Shown here piece by piece: positions 1-8,419 of a DNA stretch of 64,000 nucleotides; position 1 is the first letter of the stretch, and every line of letters begins with the position of its first letter. This stretch comes from Thiomicrorhabdus marina (GTDB lineage Bacteria > Pseudomonadota > Gammaproteobacteria > Thiomicrospirales > Thiomicrospiraceae): contig NZ_JAGETV010000006.1 in assembly GCF_017571465.1 (NCBI RefSeq), positions 62,001 to 126,000 on the forward strand, written 5' to 3'. A program made the translations under genes and the position numbers. The notes under the pieces were generated by a model. That model made no database searches. It was not told the DNA's origin and was given only the letters and a program-made list of their open reading frames with translations.

Positions 1-1
1 A

Positions 2-466
2 ATGCAAGTTGGAATTAAGAAAATTCACGAAAACGAGTGGCAGGTGCATATCGGCTTCGCGGCAATCAAGATTGATCGTTTCAGTCTTGCACTATTGCAG
101 ATTACCTTGGAGCATCTTTTGGCGCTTGAGCGCGGTGAAAAACATTCGACTCTACAGAGTTACATTAAACTCGGTATGCGCATGAAGAAGCTGTCACAAA
201 ATCACCTGCAAACACTATTGCGGGTTTTGAATAGTAGTGACTTAGTCGTGCTGTTGCGTTTAGCTGAAGATGAGACTTTTATTAACTTAGTCTTGGAAAA
301 CAGCGGGGCGATTATCAGTAAGCAGATTTCCCGCGATTTACAGGAAGCACCAATGGCTGACGAAGAATCGGCGAAAAATGCGATCCGCCGCATTGTTGAA
401 AAAACGTTTGAGTTACAGGCGCTTGGCAAAATCGAATTCACCAATGAAGAGACTCGATATATTTAA
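2..466 (+). CDS. FliG-middle-domain-like protein, first of a tandem pair (possibly 5'-truncated)
   Basis: This 154-residue protein has no signal peptide or membrane segment. Residues ~65-140 are helical and resemble the middle domain of the flagellar switch protein FliG: an LLRVLNSSDLVVLLRLAED stretch, then a segment ending near SRDLQEAPMADEESAKNAI, the place where FliG has its 'lee..gpv...d.e.Aq..I' pattern. Residues 1-45 look like a small beta-rich lead-in. The next gene has the same length and order of parts, so the two look like paralogues. The ATG lies at base 2, so a longer protein starting outside the window cannot be excluded. The gap to the next gene is 20 bp, suggesting one transcript. 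The FliG relationship is a pattern-based inference; no motor role is shown. Confidence 0.6.
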   Translation: MQVGIKKIHENEWQVHIGFAAIKIDRFSLALLQITLEHLLALERGEKHSTLQSYIKLGMRMKKLSQNHLQTLLRVLNSSDLVVLLRLAEDETFINLVLENSGAIISKQISRDLQEAPMADEESAKNAIRRIVEKTFELQALGKIEFTNEETRYI

Positions 467-486
467 AGTGGCACCGGAGTATTTAC

Positions 487-951
487 ATGGAAATTAAAGC
501 ACAGCACGATCATTCTGGTGAACTGATTCTGGAGATGGGGCCGGTCACTTTTAATTTGCCGCATGAGGTGGTTGAAGCCTTGAGTAATGTGATTACCGAA
601 CGTTTAGGGGAAGGCGAGAGCAGCAGCCATCAGGTGCTACAGAAAAAGCTTAAAACGTTTAGGGAATTAGCAAATAAAATGGCTCAGGTCGATGATATGG
701 TGGTGCAGAAATTTGCCCCGCAAGTATCACCGGAACAGTTGGTGACCATTACCCGTTTGGCTTCTGGCGAAGTCTTGTATAACAAAGTGGTTCGGAATCT
801 TTCGAAGCAGAATCAACGCCAGTTTGAAGAGGATTATGCAGCGATGGATAAAATTACCGAAGCGCAAGCCTGTCTGTATATGGAGCAGTTGATTCCGTTT
901 ATTAAGCAAGCGGCACAAGAGCAGAAAAATCTGCACGCTCAGAAAAGTTGA
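487..951 (+). CDS. FliG-middle-domain-like protein, second of a tandem pair
   Basis: This is a 154-residue soluble protein. Its N-terminus (GELILEMGPVTFNLPHEVV) aligns in pattern with GEWQVHIGFAAIKIDRFSL of the preceding protein, and its C-terminal half (residues ~70-145) again has a FliG-M-like helical pattern with SKQNQRQFEEDYAAMDKITE where FliG has 'MSkRa.emleeDle..gpv'. It ends 2 bp before the convergent folB stop. The start has only a weak purine-rich ribosome site (ACCGGAG upstream). No flagellar rod, hook or switch genes are nearby, although motAB lies 33 kb away. Probably a partner of the first protein; function unknown. Confidence 0.6.
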   Translation: MEIKAQHDHSGELILEMGPVTFNLPHEVVEALSNVITERLGEGESSSHQVLQKKLKTFRELANKMAQVDDMVVQKFAPQVSPEQLVTITRLASGEVLYNKVVRNLSKQNQRQFEEDYAAMDKITEAQACLYMEQLIPFIKQAAQEQKNLHAQKS

Positions 952-953
952 TT

Positions 954-1316
954 TTAAAGCGGTCGGCTACGTTGGATTATCAGGCCGACAGTTTTCGCTT
1001 TCTTTACTGCTTGTGGTTTGCTGACTTTGATTTTTAAATGCTGAATTCCTTTGAAACGGGCAAATAACTCGCTAGATAAGCTTTCCAATAAAGTCTCAAG
1101 AAGTTCGACACGGCTTTCCTCGACATATTCACAAATAAAATCACTAACGACTGCATAGTCGACGGTGTCGCCGATAGCATCGCTCTGCGCGGCACTGAAA
1201 ATGGGCACTTCCATTTCAATATCAAAAAGCAGCGGCTGTGTTTGTTGGCGCTCCCAATCATAGATGCCGATAATGGCATCGGTCGCTAGTTGTTCAATAT
1301 AAATAATGTCGTGCAT
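954..1316 (-). CDS. folB: Dihydroneopterin aldolase
   Basis: FolB converts 7,8-dihydroneopterin to 6-hydroxymethyl-7,8-dihydropterin and glycolaldehyde in cytoplasmic folate synthesis; it forms an octamer. The protein has 120 residues, the usual length. Family marks are MHDIIYIEQLATDAIIGIYDWER at the N-terminus (the 'I.l.gL...a.IGiy.wEr' motif), TVDYAVVSDFI in the middle, LLETLLESLS with the catalytic-region glutamate, and LKIKVSKPQAVKKAKTVGL near the end with the conserved lysine. It is transcribed away from plsY, as in many gammaproteobacteria. Confidence 0.96.
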   Translation of the reverse strand: MHDIIYIEQLATDAIIGIYDWERQQTQPLLFDIEMEVPIFSAAQSDAIGDTVDYAVVSDFICEYVEESRVELLETLLESLSSELFARFKGIQHLKIKVSKPQAVKKAKTVGLIIQRSRPL

Positions 1317-1469
1317 GGCTTGTTTTCCGTTGAAAATTCTCTGTTACCGGTATTGTAAATAAAATCGCCGCCGCGAAAGTGCATTTTCAATTTAGTCGGT
1401 TTGCCAGTAAAATTGCCGTCAATTTTATTTGTGTCGCGAAGCAAAGGGCGGCATTTTCTGGAGAGCAAA

Positions 1470-2063
1470 ATGGGTGTAGAAATTTCTATCGCGGTGTTAC
1501 TGGCGTATCTACTGGGTTCGATTTCGACCGCGATTATTGTCTGTCGTTTGATGGGCTTAGGCGATCCGCGCGAAGGCGGTTCCGGTAATCCGGGGGCGAC
1601 TAATGTTAAGCGTTTGTACGGAAATAAAGCGGCGGCGATTACCCTGTTCGGTGATTTGCTTAAAGGTGTGATTCCGGTTTTGGCGGCTTATCAATACGGC
1701 TTTAACAATACCGAAGTGTTTATTATCGGTTTTGCGGCCTTTATCGGTCACTTGTATCCGGTGTTTTTTGGCTTCCGTGGCGGCAAGGGTGTGGCGACCA
1801 TGTTGGGTATGATGTTGGCGTTGTCTCTGCCAATTGGTCTGGCGATTGTTGCGACTTGGTTATTTGTTGCCAAGGTGCTTAAAATCTCGTCTTTATCTGC
1901 TTTGGTTGCGGCCTTCTTAGCGCCGGTCTATATTTATTTTGTCAGTGGTGAAGTGAGTTGGATTTATGGTTCAGTCGTTATTACCGTCATCTTGTTCTGG
2001 CGTCACCGCACTAATATCCAACGTTTGTTGAATGGCGAAGAGAGTTTGATTAAAAAAGACTGA
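1470..2063 (+). CDS. plsY: Acyl-phosphate:glycerol-3-phosphate acyltransferase PlsY
   Basis: This inner-membrane enzyme acylates glycerol-3-phosphate with acyl phosphate, the first step of phospholipid synthesis. From the chosen ATG it has 197 residues and about five membrane segments. Family motifs are visible: GSGNPGATNVKR (loop 1), the FRGGKGVAT phosphate loop, and the C-terminal RHRTNIQRLLNGEE. An in-frame ATG at 1401 would add 23 polar residues with no family match; the ATG at 1470 is preceded by GGAGAG and gives the normal N-terminus MGVEISIAVLLAYLLGSI. It is divergent from folB and convergent with tsaD. Confidence 0.95.
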   Translation: MGVEISIAVLLAYLLGSISTAIIVCRLMGLGDPREGGSGNPGATNVKRLYGNKAAAITLFGDLLKGVIPVLAAYQYGFNNTEVFIIGFAAFIGHLYPVFFGFRGGKGVATMLGMMLALSLPIGLAIVATWLFVAKVLKISSLSALVAAFLAPVYIYFVSGEVSWIYGSVVITVILFWRHRTNIQRLLNGEESLIKKD

Positions 2064-2086
2064 TTTTTAGTTGGTTTCCAGAAATG

Positions 2087-2116
2087 AAAAACGCCCATTG
2101 ATTTGGGCGTTTTTTG
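2087..2116. terminator. Bidirectional terminator between plsY and tsaD
   Basis: The arms AAAACGCCCA and TGGGCGTTTT form a stem with a run of A before it and T after it. It lies between the convergent stops of plsY and tsaD and can serve both. Confidence 0.85.
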
Positions 2117-2128
2117 TTTGTGGAGAGG

Positions 2129-3160
2129 TTATAAACTTATCGGTGCGAGTTCTTCAAGAGACCAGCGCGGCGTGGCGGCAAAGTCCAGACCTTGTTCTTC
2201 GCTTGCTAATAGCCGTTGTGCTCCGGCATAGGCAATCATCGCGCCATTGTCAGTGCAGAATTCTAAGCGCGGGAAAAAGACTTCACCGCGACGTTTTTTC
2301 ATTAGCGCTTGCAGCTTCTCACGAATTTCACGGTTGGCGCTAACGCCGCCGGAAACCACCAGACGGTTTAAGCCTTCTTGTTCCAGAGCGCGTTTACATT
2401 TAATCGCTAAGGTGTCAGCGACTGCCAGTTCGAAAGCGCGGCAGATATCGGCTTTAGTCTGTTCGGTGGCATCATTTTCTTTGACGGCCTTTTGCCAAGT
2501 ATTCAATGTGAAGGTTTTTAAACCGCTGAAACTCATGTCCAAGCCCGGACGGTCGACCATCGGGCGCGGGAATTTATAACGGTCGGTGGTGCCTTGTAAT
2601 GCTAGATTGGAAACTCTCGGTCCACCCGGATAACCTAAGTCCAAAAGCTTGGCGGTTTTGTCGAAAGCTTCGCCGGCCGCGTCATCCAAGGTATCGCCAA
2701 GTAATTTGTAGCGACCGATGCCGTCAACGCGAATAATCATTGAGTGACCGCCGGAAACCAGTAGACAGATAAACGGGAATTCCGGCTGTTGTTCTTCTAG
2801 CATTGGCGCGAGCAAGTGGCCTTCCATATGATGAACGCCAACCGCAGGAATATTCAATGCAAAGGCCAAACTGCGCGCCACCGATGCACCAGTCAATAAT
2901 GCGCCAATCAAGCCCGGGCCAGCCGTGTAGGCAATGCCGTCGATATCGCTCTGTTGACGGTCGGCTTTTTTAAGCGTTGCTTGAATGAGTGGAATTAAAC
3001 GACGGATATGGTCGCGTGAAGCCAGTTCAGGAACGACGCCGCCGTACAGTGCGTGCAGTTCGACTTGGCTATAGAGTTCGTGTGCCAAAAGACCGTATTC
3101 GGTGTCGTAAAGAGCAATTCCGGTTTCGTCGCAGGAGCTTTCAATTCCCAATACAAGCAT
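2129..3160 (-). CDS. tsaD: tRNA threonylcarbamoyladenosine synthase catalytic subunit TsaD
   Basis: TsaD transfers the threonylcarbamoyl group from the TsaC product to A37 of ANN-decoding tRNAs, acting with TsaB and TsaE. The protein has 343 residues, full length. The N-terminal [14 protein letters not shown] is diagnostic, the metal site HHMEGH is near residue 110, followed by [23 protein letters not shown], and [13 protein letters not shown] and [13 protein letters not shown] toward the end. It is divergent from rpsU, the classic tsaD / rpsU-dnaG-rpoD arrangement. Confidence 0.97.
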   Translation of the reverse strand: MLVLGIESSCDETGIALYDTEYGLLAHELYSQVELHALYGGVVPELASRDHIRRLIPLIQATLKKADRQQSDIDGIAYTAGPGLIGALLTGASVARSLAFALNIPAVGVHHMEGHLLAPMLEEQQPEFPFICLLVSGGHSMIIRVDGIGRYKLLGDTLDDAAGEAFDKTAKLLDLGYPGGPRVSNLALQGTTDRYKFPRPMVDRPGLDMSFSGLKTFTLNTWQKAVKENDATEQTKADICRAFELAVADTLAIKCKRALEQEGLNRLVVSGGVSANREIREKLQALMKKRRGEVFFPRLEFCTDNGAMIAYAGAQRLLASEEQGLDFAATPRWSLEELAPISL

Positions 3161-3233
3161 TTATTAATTCTCTAATGGTGAAAAAGTGGCTGAATTTTAA
3201 CAAAATTTCACTAAAGAACACTATCAAAAAAGT

Positions 3234-3262
3234 TTGCAAAACAAACGCGGTAAAATTATAAT
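3234..3262 (+). promoter_or_regulatory. Sigma70-type promoter for rpsU
   Basis: The -35 is TTGCAA (3234-3239) and the -10 is a perfect TATAAT (3257-3262), separated by 17 bp. The predicted start near 3269 leaves a leader of about 120 nt before rpsU. Read by eye. Confidence 0.7.
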
Positions 3263-3389
3263 TCTGCGTTTTCAGCTATTTCCCACTCTTGCGAGGGAAA
3301 GAAAGGGCGTCTCGAATAGAATGTAGAGATATGTGCAATGATCACGGCCCTGAGCGATAGAATTTAAAGAATTTTAAAAGGTAATTATT

Positions 3390-3605
3390 ATGCCAAGCGT
3401 AAAAATCCGTGATACAGAACCATTTGACGTAGCTCTACGTCGTTTCAAACGTGCTTGTGAGAAAGCCGGTGTCCTAACCGAAACTCGTAAGCGTGAATTC
3501 TACGAGAAGCCAACTTGGGCTCGTAAGCGCATGAAAGCTGCGGCGGTTAAGCGTCTAGCTAAGCGTCTTTCTCGCGAAAACCGTCGTACTCGTCGTCTTT
3601 ACTAA
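3390..3605 (+). CDS. rpsU: 30S ribosomal protein S21
   Basis: S21 is a 71-residue, strongly basic protein of the small subunit platform, needed for base-pairing of initiation regions with 16S rRNA. The sequence [20 protein letters not shown] and the arginine-rich tail ending RRTRRLY match the family along the full length. Codon use is that of a highly expressed gene (cgt, aag, cta). It has an AAGGT ribosome site and leads the macromolecular synthesis cluster, 18 bp ahead of yqeY. Confidence 0.98.
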   Translation: MPSVKIRDTEPFDVALRRFKRACEKAGVLTETRKREFYEKPTWARKRMKAAAVKRLAKRLSRENRRTRRLY

Positions 3606-3623
3606 TCCAAAGGACTTGTTACC

Positions 3624-4070
3624 GTGTCGATGAAAGAGCAGTTAACGGCTGAAATGAAAGCCTGCATGAAGGCGAAAGACAAGCAGCGTTTAGGCGTTGT
3701 TCGTGGTCTTTTGGCAGCCATCAAACAGGTTGAGATTGATAATCAGACTACATTGGAAGATGACGCTGATATTCTTGCTATCCTTGATAAAGCAATGAAA
3801 CAGCGCAAAGATTCTCATCAACAGTTTGTGGACGCTGAGCGTCCGGATCTGGCTGAGCAAGAAGCCTATGAGATGTCTGTTATTCAGGATTTCATGCCGC
3901 AACCGCTAAGCGAAGATGAAATTTCTGCTCTAATTGACCAAGCGATGAGTGATACTGGCGCTGCGTCAATGCAGGACATGGGAAAAGTCATGGGTTTATT
4001 AAAGCCGAAGATGCAAGGTCGTGCCGATATGGGTGAAGTTAGTAAGCTGATTAAAGCGAAACTTTCTTAA
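3624..4070 (+). CDS. yqeY: GatB/YqeY domain protein
   Basis: This 148-residue soluble protein matches the YqeY family, which resembles the C-terminal tRNA-binding tail of GatB and is commonly found between rpsU and dnaG. Visible marks are the N-terminal LTAEMKACMKAKDKQRLGVVR, the central KQRKDSHQQF, and the C-terminal MGKVMGLLKPKMQGRADMG (the 'mGkVMg.lk....GraDg..v' pattern). A GTG start at 3624 is listed; an ATG two codons later (3630) is equally possible. The biochemical role of the family is not settled; a part in tRNA amidation has been suggested from the fold. Confidence 0.93.
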   Translation: MSMKEQLTAEMKACMKAKDKQRLGVVRGLLAAIKQVEIDNQTTLEDDADILAILDKAMKQRKDSHQQFVDAERPDLAEQEAYEMSVIQDFMPQPLSEDEISALIDQAMSDTGAASMQDMGKVMGLLKPKMQGRADMGEVSKLIKAKLS

Positions 4071-4095
4071 TTCTCCCAAAGTTGCCTCGACTGAA

Positions 4096-4127
4096 AAGCC
4101 CGCATAAATTATTGCGGGCTTTTTTGT
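4096..4127 (+). terminator. Intrinsic terminator after yqeY
   Basis: AAGCCCGCA pairs with TGCGGGCTT around an AT loop, followed by a T run. It separates rpsU-yqeY from dnaG, so dnaG needs readthrough or its own promoter. Confidence 0.85.
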
Positions 4128-4181
4128 TTTTACCTATTATTGTTTCCTTGTCCCCCTCTCTTTTTGGATTAATACTCTCAT

Positions 4182-5960
4182 ATGGCGCAAAGCGGCAGTA
4201 TTCCTAAACCCTTTATTGATTCGCTATTGGCACGTGCCGATTTGGTACAGGTCATTAGTCAGCGCGTGCCGTTAAAGAAAGCCGGTGCGACCTATAAAGC
4301 ATGTTGTCCGTTTCATGACGAGAAAACCCCTTCCTTTAATGTTAATCCGCAAAAACAGTTCTACCATTGCTTTGGTTGTGGTGCTTCCGGCGATGCGGTA
4401 ACGTTTTTGATGGAATACGATGGTTTGAGTTTTGTCGAGGCGATTGAATCGCTAGCGGCGATGTATGGTATGGAAGTGCCGCGTGAGCAGATGAATCCGC
4501 AAAAACAGCGTCAGCAGCAAGAGCGCCAACAGCAGCAGCGTGATTTGTATGAAGTGATGAAAATGGCGGCGCGTTTTTATCGTCTGCAACTACGAGATCA
4601 TCCGCAATCGCAACAGGCCAAAGCTTATTTGAAAAAACGTGGTTTGACGGCAGAAATTGCTAAGGAATTCAAAATCGGTTATGCGCCGCCGGGTTGGGAT
4701 AGTTTAAGCAAGGGATTGCGTGCTGATGCCGGATTGCAGAGGCAGCTAATTGAATCGGGAATGTTGATTAGCAAAGAGGGCGGCAAGATTTATGATCGCT
4801 TTCGTGAGCGTATTATGTTTCCGATTCGTGATGGTCGTGGCCGTTATATCGCGTTTGGCGGGCGCATTTTGGATCAAGGACAGCCCAAATACCTGAACTC
4901 GCCGGAAACCCCGGTTTTCCATAAAAGTAACACGCTGTACGGCCTATATGAAATGCGTCAGAGTCGTGTTCAGGTTGAGCATATTCTGGTGGTTGAGGGC
5001 TATATGGATGTGGTGGCGTTGGCCCAGTTTGGGATTCGTAATACCGTTGCGACTTTGGGAACGGCTACCACACAGGAGCATTTGGAATTATTGTTTCGCC
5101 AAGTCAATCAGGTTGTGTTCTGTTTTGATGGTGATGAGGCAGGAACTAAGGCGGCATGGAAGGCGTTGGATATTGCTTTACCTATGATGGAAGGTGAGCG
5201 CTTGGTTAAGTTCTTGTTTTTACCGCAAGGCGAAGATCCTGATTCTACGGTGCGTAAAGAAGGTGATGAGGGTTTTAATCGTCGCATTGCAGGGGCTTTG
5301 TCTTTATCAGATTTCTTATTGCAGGGCTTGCAAGCGAAGTTGGGTGGCGAAATTCGCGGTGTTGAAGGGCGGCAGCGTTATGTGGCTTTGGCGGCACCTT
5401 ATCTGCAAAAAGCGCGCGGTGTTTTTCAAATTGGATTATTGGAAGCGGTCGCCGATTTAGTCGGCATGCAAGACTGGAAGTTAGGTCGAGAAATCGGCGT
5501 GCATGCCGGTTCGAAAAAGAATGCGAAAAACTTTACGCCGCGCCAACAAAATGCCGCTAGCAGCATTAAAGTGTTGAGTGTGCCATTAAAAATTATTCGT
5601 TTGCTCTTGAAAAACTCGCAGTGGAGCCAAATATTTACTAATGAGCTTGTACAAACTTTGGCGCAACAACGACAGGCAGATTATCTGTTATTGGCGGAGA
5701 CGCTTCAGCAAATGCGTAATTTGTCGATAACCGCAGAACAGCCTGAGCAAATACAGCCGTTGATGCAGAAGTACGGATTCAGTGAGTTAATTCCTCAGGT
5801 ATTGAACAGCGATTTGCCGAACGATAATGAGTTTTTGACCAATGAGCTACGGGAGTTAGCGCTGGATTTAGCTAAAAAATTGGATGAATTACGACTCGGG
5901 CAACAGGGCTGGAATTCCCAAGAAATGCAGCGCTTAAATCAACTTAAACAGAATAAGTAA
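4182..5960 (+). CDS. dnaG: DNA primase
   Basis: DnaG synthesises the RNA primers for chromosome replication together with DnaB. At 592 residues it is normal length. The N-terminal CHC2 zinc finger is at residues ~41-66 (CCPFHDEKTPSF and YHCFGCGASGD). The catalytic TOPRIM region includes YIAFGGRIL, VVEGYMDVVALAQFG and FDGDEAGTKAA (residues ~225-320), with the acidic metal ligands present. The last ~130 residues form the DnaB-binding helical region. There is no clear Shine-Dalgarno near the ATG, and a weak -35/-10 like pair (TTGTCC at 4148, TAATAC at 4170) lies directly upstream, so expression may be low and partly from a very short leader. Confidence 0.98.
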   Translation: MAQSGSIPKPFIDSLLARADLVQVISQRVPLKKAGATYKACCPFHDEKTPSFNVNPQKQFYHCFGCGASGDAVTFLMEYDGLSFVEAIESLAAMYGMEVPREQMNPQKQRQQQERQQQQRDLYEVMKMAARFYRLQLRDHPQSQQAKAYLKKRGLTAEIAKEFKIGYAPPGWDSLSKGLRADAGLQRQLIESGMLISKEGGKIYDRFRERIMFPIRDGRGRYIAFGGRILDQGQPKYLNSPETPVFHKSNTLYGLYEMRQSRVQVEHILVVEGYMDVVALAQFGIRNTVATLGTATTQEHLELLFRQVNQVVFCFDGDEAGTKAAWKALDIALPMMEGERLVKFLFLPQGEDPDSTVRKEGDEGFNRRIAGALSLSDFLLQGLQAKLGGEIRGVEGRQRYVALAAPYLQKARGVFQIGLLEAVADLVGMQDWKLGREIGVHAGSKKNAKNFTPRQQNAASSIKVLSVPLKIIRLLLKNSQWSQIFTNELVQTLAQQRQADYLLLAETLQQMRNLSITAEQPEQIQPLMQKYGFSELIPQVLNSDLPNDNEFLTNELRELALDLAKKLDELRLGQQGWNSQEMQRLNQLKQNK

Positions 5961-6055
5961 GGGATGTGAATTCAAGTCACTGGGATAGATGTTTAATCGG
6001 GAAAATGGTTATGCAAGTCTTGGTGTAAATACGCATTCTAAAACATTGAAAAAAT

Positions 6056-6064
6056 TGATATAAT
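6056..6064 (+). promoter_or_regulatory. Extended -10 promoter for rpoD
   Basis: TGATATAAT is an extended -10 element with a perfect TATAAT; no good -35 sits at the usual distance. Predicted start is near 6071, immediately ahead of a terminator-like hairpin. Confidence 0.55.
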
Positions 6065-6074
6065 AGTGAGTTCG

Positions 6075-6106
6075 GCTTTTACCAGGTGCTTGGTAAAAGC
6101 TTTTTC
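6075..6106 (+). terminator. Terminator-like hairpin in the dnaG-rpoD spacer
   Basis: GCTTTTACCA and TGGTAAAAGC form a perfect 10-bp stem with a 6-nt loop, then TTTTT. It may end dnaG transcripts or act as an attenuator at the 5' end of rpoD mRNA. Confidence 0.75.
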
Positions 6107-6138
6107 TCGTTACAAAGAATTTAAATTCGGGACAAAAC

Positions 6139-7926
6139 ATGACCAAAGTCGAAAGAAAGCAGCAGTTAATTGATTTGATCGAGCGCGCAAAAGAGTTAGG
6201 TTACCTGACTTTTGCGGATGTAAATGATGTTTTACCGGATGACATCGAGGAAGATCAGCTAGGACAGGTTCTAACCATTCTGAAAGACTTTGGTATTCGC
6301 ATGTTCGAAAGTGCGCCGGATGAAGATGAATTGATGTCTGGTGACGGCGGAGCTTTCGATGATGCCGCTGCAGAAGCAGCAATTGCAGCTTTGGCAGAAG
6401 TGGATAGTGAATTTGGTCGTACTACCGATCCGGTTCGTATGTACATGCGTGAAATGGGCTCGGTCGATCTTCTGACGCGTCACGGTGAAATTGATATCGC
6501 CAAACGTATTGAATGGGGTATCCGCGATATGCTGGATGCTCTGGCCAAATACCCTACGTTCTCGAAAAAAATTCTTGATACTTTTGATCGTATGGAGCAG
6601 GGCGAAGGCAAGGTTGCCGATGTTGTGCAAGGTTTTATCCGCCCTGAAGATCTGATTGACGTGCCGGTTGAGGAATTATCTCCAGATAGCGATAACAGTG
6701 ATGTTAAAGAAGATGGTATTGATGAAGAAGAACTGGCAACCTTTGTTGAGAAGCTGCAGAAGTTGCAGGCAGATGCCTTAAAGCTAGAGCAGAAACTCGG
6801 CGGTGATGACGGTAAGGTTATTGCCAAGCGTGATGAAATCGTGGAACACCTGAAAGGCATTAAGATTACACCGTTGTTCTCAAATGCGGTGATTCGAGAT
6901 ATTAAAGGTCGCATTACCTCGATCCGCGAGCAAGAGCGTGTGATTGTTGATTTGATCCAGCGCCGTATTCGTGTGCCGCGTAAACTTTTCTTAGATGAAT
7001 TTGTTGGTCGTGAAACCGAAGTGGATTTAATTGATCGTCTACAGGTTTTGGCGCCGGATTTAAAAGCCAAGCTTGAAGAATATCGTCAGGACATTAAACG
7101 TGCGCAAAAGCGTTTGGCGATGATTGAAAAATCAGAGCGTATGCCGATTTCTCTTTATAAATCGGTTTATAAAGATTTAAGTAAAGCGGAAAACAAAACT
7201 CGTAAGGCCAAGCGAGAAATGATTGAGGCGAACTTGCGTCTAGTTATTTCGATTGCTAAGAAATACACCAACCGTGGTCTGCAATTCCTTGACTTGATTC
7301 AGGAAGGGAATATTGGCCTGATGAAGGCGGTTGATAAGTTTGAATATCGCCGTGGTTACAAGTTCTCGACTTATGCAACTTGGTGGATTCGTCAGGCAAT
7401 TACCCGTTCGATTGCTGACCAAGCGCGTACCATCCGTATTCCGGTACATATGATTGAAACCATCAATAAGCTGAATCGTATTCAGCGTCAATTGCTACAA
7501 AAAATGGGGCGTGAACCGACACCGGAAGAGTTAGCGATTGAGATGGAAATGCCGGAAGATAAGATTCGTAAGGTGATGAAAATCGCTAAAGAACCGATTT
7601 CTATGGAAACGCCGATTGGTGATGATGAAGATTCATCGCTAGGGGATTTCATCGAGGATTCAAATATTCTTTCCCCACAAGAAGCGGCCGACTCGGTTGG
7701 TATGAATGAAACGGTTACCGAGATGCTGGCGACATTGACGCCGCGTGAGGCGAAAGTTCTGCGTATGCGTTTTGGTTTAAGTATGAACACAGACCATACC
7801 TTGGAAGAGGTAGGTAAGCAGTTTGATGTTACTCGTGAGCGTATTCGTCAGATTGAAGCGAAAGCGTTGCGTAAGCTTCGTCACCCAAGCCGTGCTGAAC
7901 GTCTGAAGAGTTTCTTGGATCACTAA
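6139..7926 (+). CDS. rpoD: RNA polymerase primary sigma factor RpoD (sigma70)
   Basis: RpoD directs core RNA polymerase to housekeeping promoters. The protein has 595 residues. Region 1.1 is at the N-terminus (to ~80), region 1.2 near [18 protein letters not shown] (~95), then a long acidic non-conserved region. Region 2 includes [20 protein letters not shown] and [14 protein letters not shown] (~375-430), region 3 follows, and region 4.2 holds [20 protein letters not shown] close to the C-terminus. ATG at 6139 gives the usual N-terminus; the upstream ribosome site is poor. It closes the macromolecular synthesis cluster. Confidence 0.98.
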   Translation: MTKVERKQQLIDLIERAKELGYLTFADVNDVLPDDIEEDQLGQVLTILKDFGIRMFESAPDEDELMSGDGGAFDDAAAEAAIAALAEVDSEFGRTTDPVRMYMREMGSVDLLTRHGEIDIAKRIEWGIRDMLDALAKYPTFSKKILDTFDRMEQGEGKVADVVQGFIRPEDLIDVPVEELSPDSDNSDVKEDGIDEEELATFVEKLQKLQADALKLEQKLGGDDGKVIAKRDEIVEHLKGIKITPLFSNAVIRDIKGRITSIREQERVIVDLIQRRIRVPRKLFLDEFVGRETEVDLIDRLQVLAPDLKAKLEEYRQDIKRAQKRLAMIEKSERMPISLYKSVYKDLSKAENKTRKAKREMIEANLRLVISIAKKYTNRGLQFLDLIQEGNIGLMKAVDKFEYRRGYKFSTYATWWIRQAITRSIADQARTIRIPVHMIETINKLNRIQRQLLQKMGREPTPEELAIEMEMPEDKIRKVMKIAKEPISMETPIGDDEDSSLGDFIEDSNILSPQEAADSVGMNETVTEMLATLTPREAKVLRMRFGLSMNTDHTLEEVGKQFDVTRERIRQIEAKALRKLRHPSRAERLKSFLDH

Positions 7927-7958
7927 TCTATTTGCTATGGCAATAAGGTGTTAGTCAG

Positions 7959-7990
7959 AAAAGGCGCGTTTATCGTGCCTTTTGTGTTTT
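7959..7990 (+). terminator. Terminator after rpoD
   Basis: AAAAGGCGCG pairs with CGTGCCTTTT (one wobble) around TTTAT and is followed by a T-rich stretch. Confidence 0.65.
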
Positions 7991-8050
7991 TAAGGTAGGC
8001 TAGGTGAATTTTTATTCCATGCTGTTGCTGAATCTAAATCAATAAATCAA

Positions 8051-8080
8051 TTCCCATCCCGTTTCGATTATCGTTATAAT
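8051..8080 (+). promoter_or_regulatory. tRNA promoter
   Basis: A perfect -10 TATAAT at 8075-8080 is followed by the GC-rich discriminator AGCGCGC, typical of stringently controlled stable RNA. A weak -35 TTCCCA (8051-8056) sits 18 bp upstream. Confidence 0.5.
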
Positions 8081-8125
8081 AGCGCGCAAATTTTCTAGGC
8101 TTATTCGCCTAAATCCCTGTCTTTG

Positions 8126-8202
8126 GGGCCCTTAGCTCAGTTGGTTAGAGCATCCGACTCATAATCGGCAGGTCCACGGTTCAAGTCCGTGAGGGCCCAC
8201 CA
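8126..8202 (+). tRNA. tRNA with CAU anticodon, probably tRNA-Ile2 (lysidine type)
   Basis: The 77-nt gene folds as a full cloverleaf: acceptor GGGCCCT/AGGGCCC, D arm GCTC..GAGC, anticodon stem CCGAC/ATCGG-type arms around loop CTCATAA, T arm CACGG-TTCAAGT-CCGTG, encoded CCA. The CAU anticodon could read AUG or, after TilS modification, AUA. The ACTCATAATCG core and the GGTTCAAGTCC T arm resemble enterobacterial Ile2 more than elongator Met, which favours Ile2. The isotype remains an inference from memory of those genes. Confidence 0.95.
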
Positions 8203-8281
8203 TTTTTTTGTTATTACACCGTTGACTCAAATTTATTTGAAATTTCAAATACTTGAGCTGCAAATTCTTTTGATAAAAGCA

Positions 8282-8310
8282 TTGCAGATACCTTGCGATA
8301 CTTGTATAAT
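8282..8310 (+). promoter_or_regulatory. Promoter for rplM-rpsI
   Basis: -35 TTGCAG (8282-8287), 17-bp spacer, -10 TATAAT (8305-8310), then a GC-rich CGCGCACC discriminator. The leader of about 100 nt contains a GAAACGCGGTTTC hairpin (around 8363-8375) upstream of rplM, a possible site for ribosomal-protein feedback. Confidence 0.7.
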
Positions 8311-8419
8311 CGCGCACCTAATTAATCCTTCCCCTTATTGCCCGTTAAACAGTAAGTGGTTTGAAACGCGGTTTCATTCCTTTGGATTTGGATTACATTT
8401 AATTATTTAGGAACAAATT

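Noticed and set aside
2071-3261. Plus-strand frames opposite tsaD
   Set aside because: tsaD is complete and conserved; these frames lack ribosome sites and domain features.
6480-7070. 196-codon antisense frame inside rpoD
   Set aside because: Shadow of a strongly conserved gene; Ser/Arg-rich composition typical of antisense frames.
8189-8410. Open frame starting inside the tRNA
   Set aside because: It overlaps the tRNA 3' end and the rplM promoter; no coding signature.
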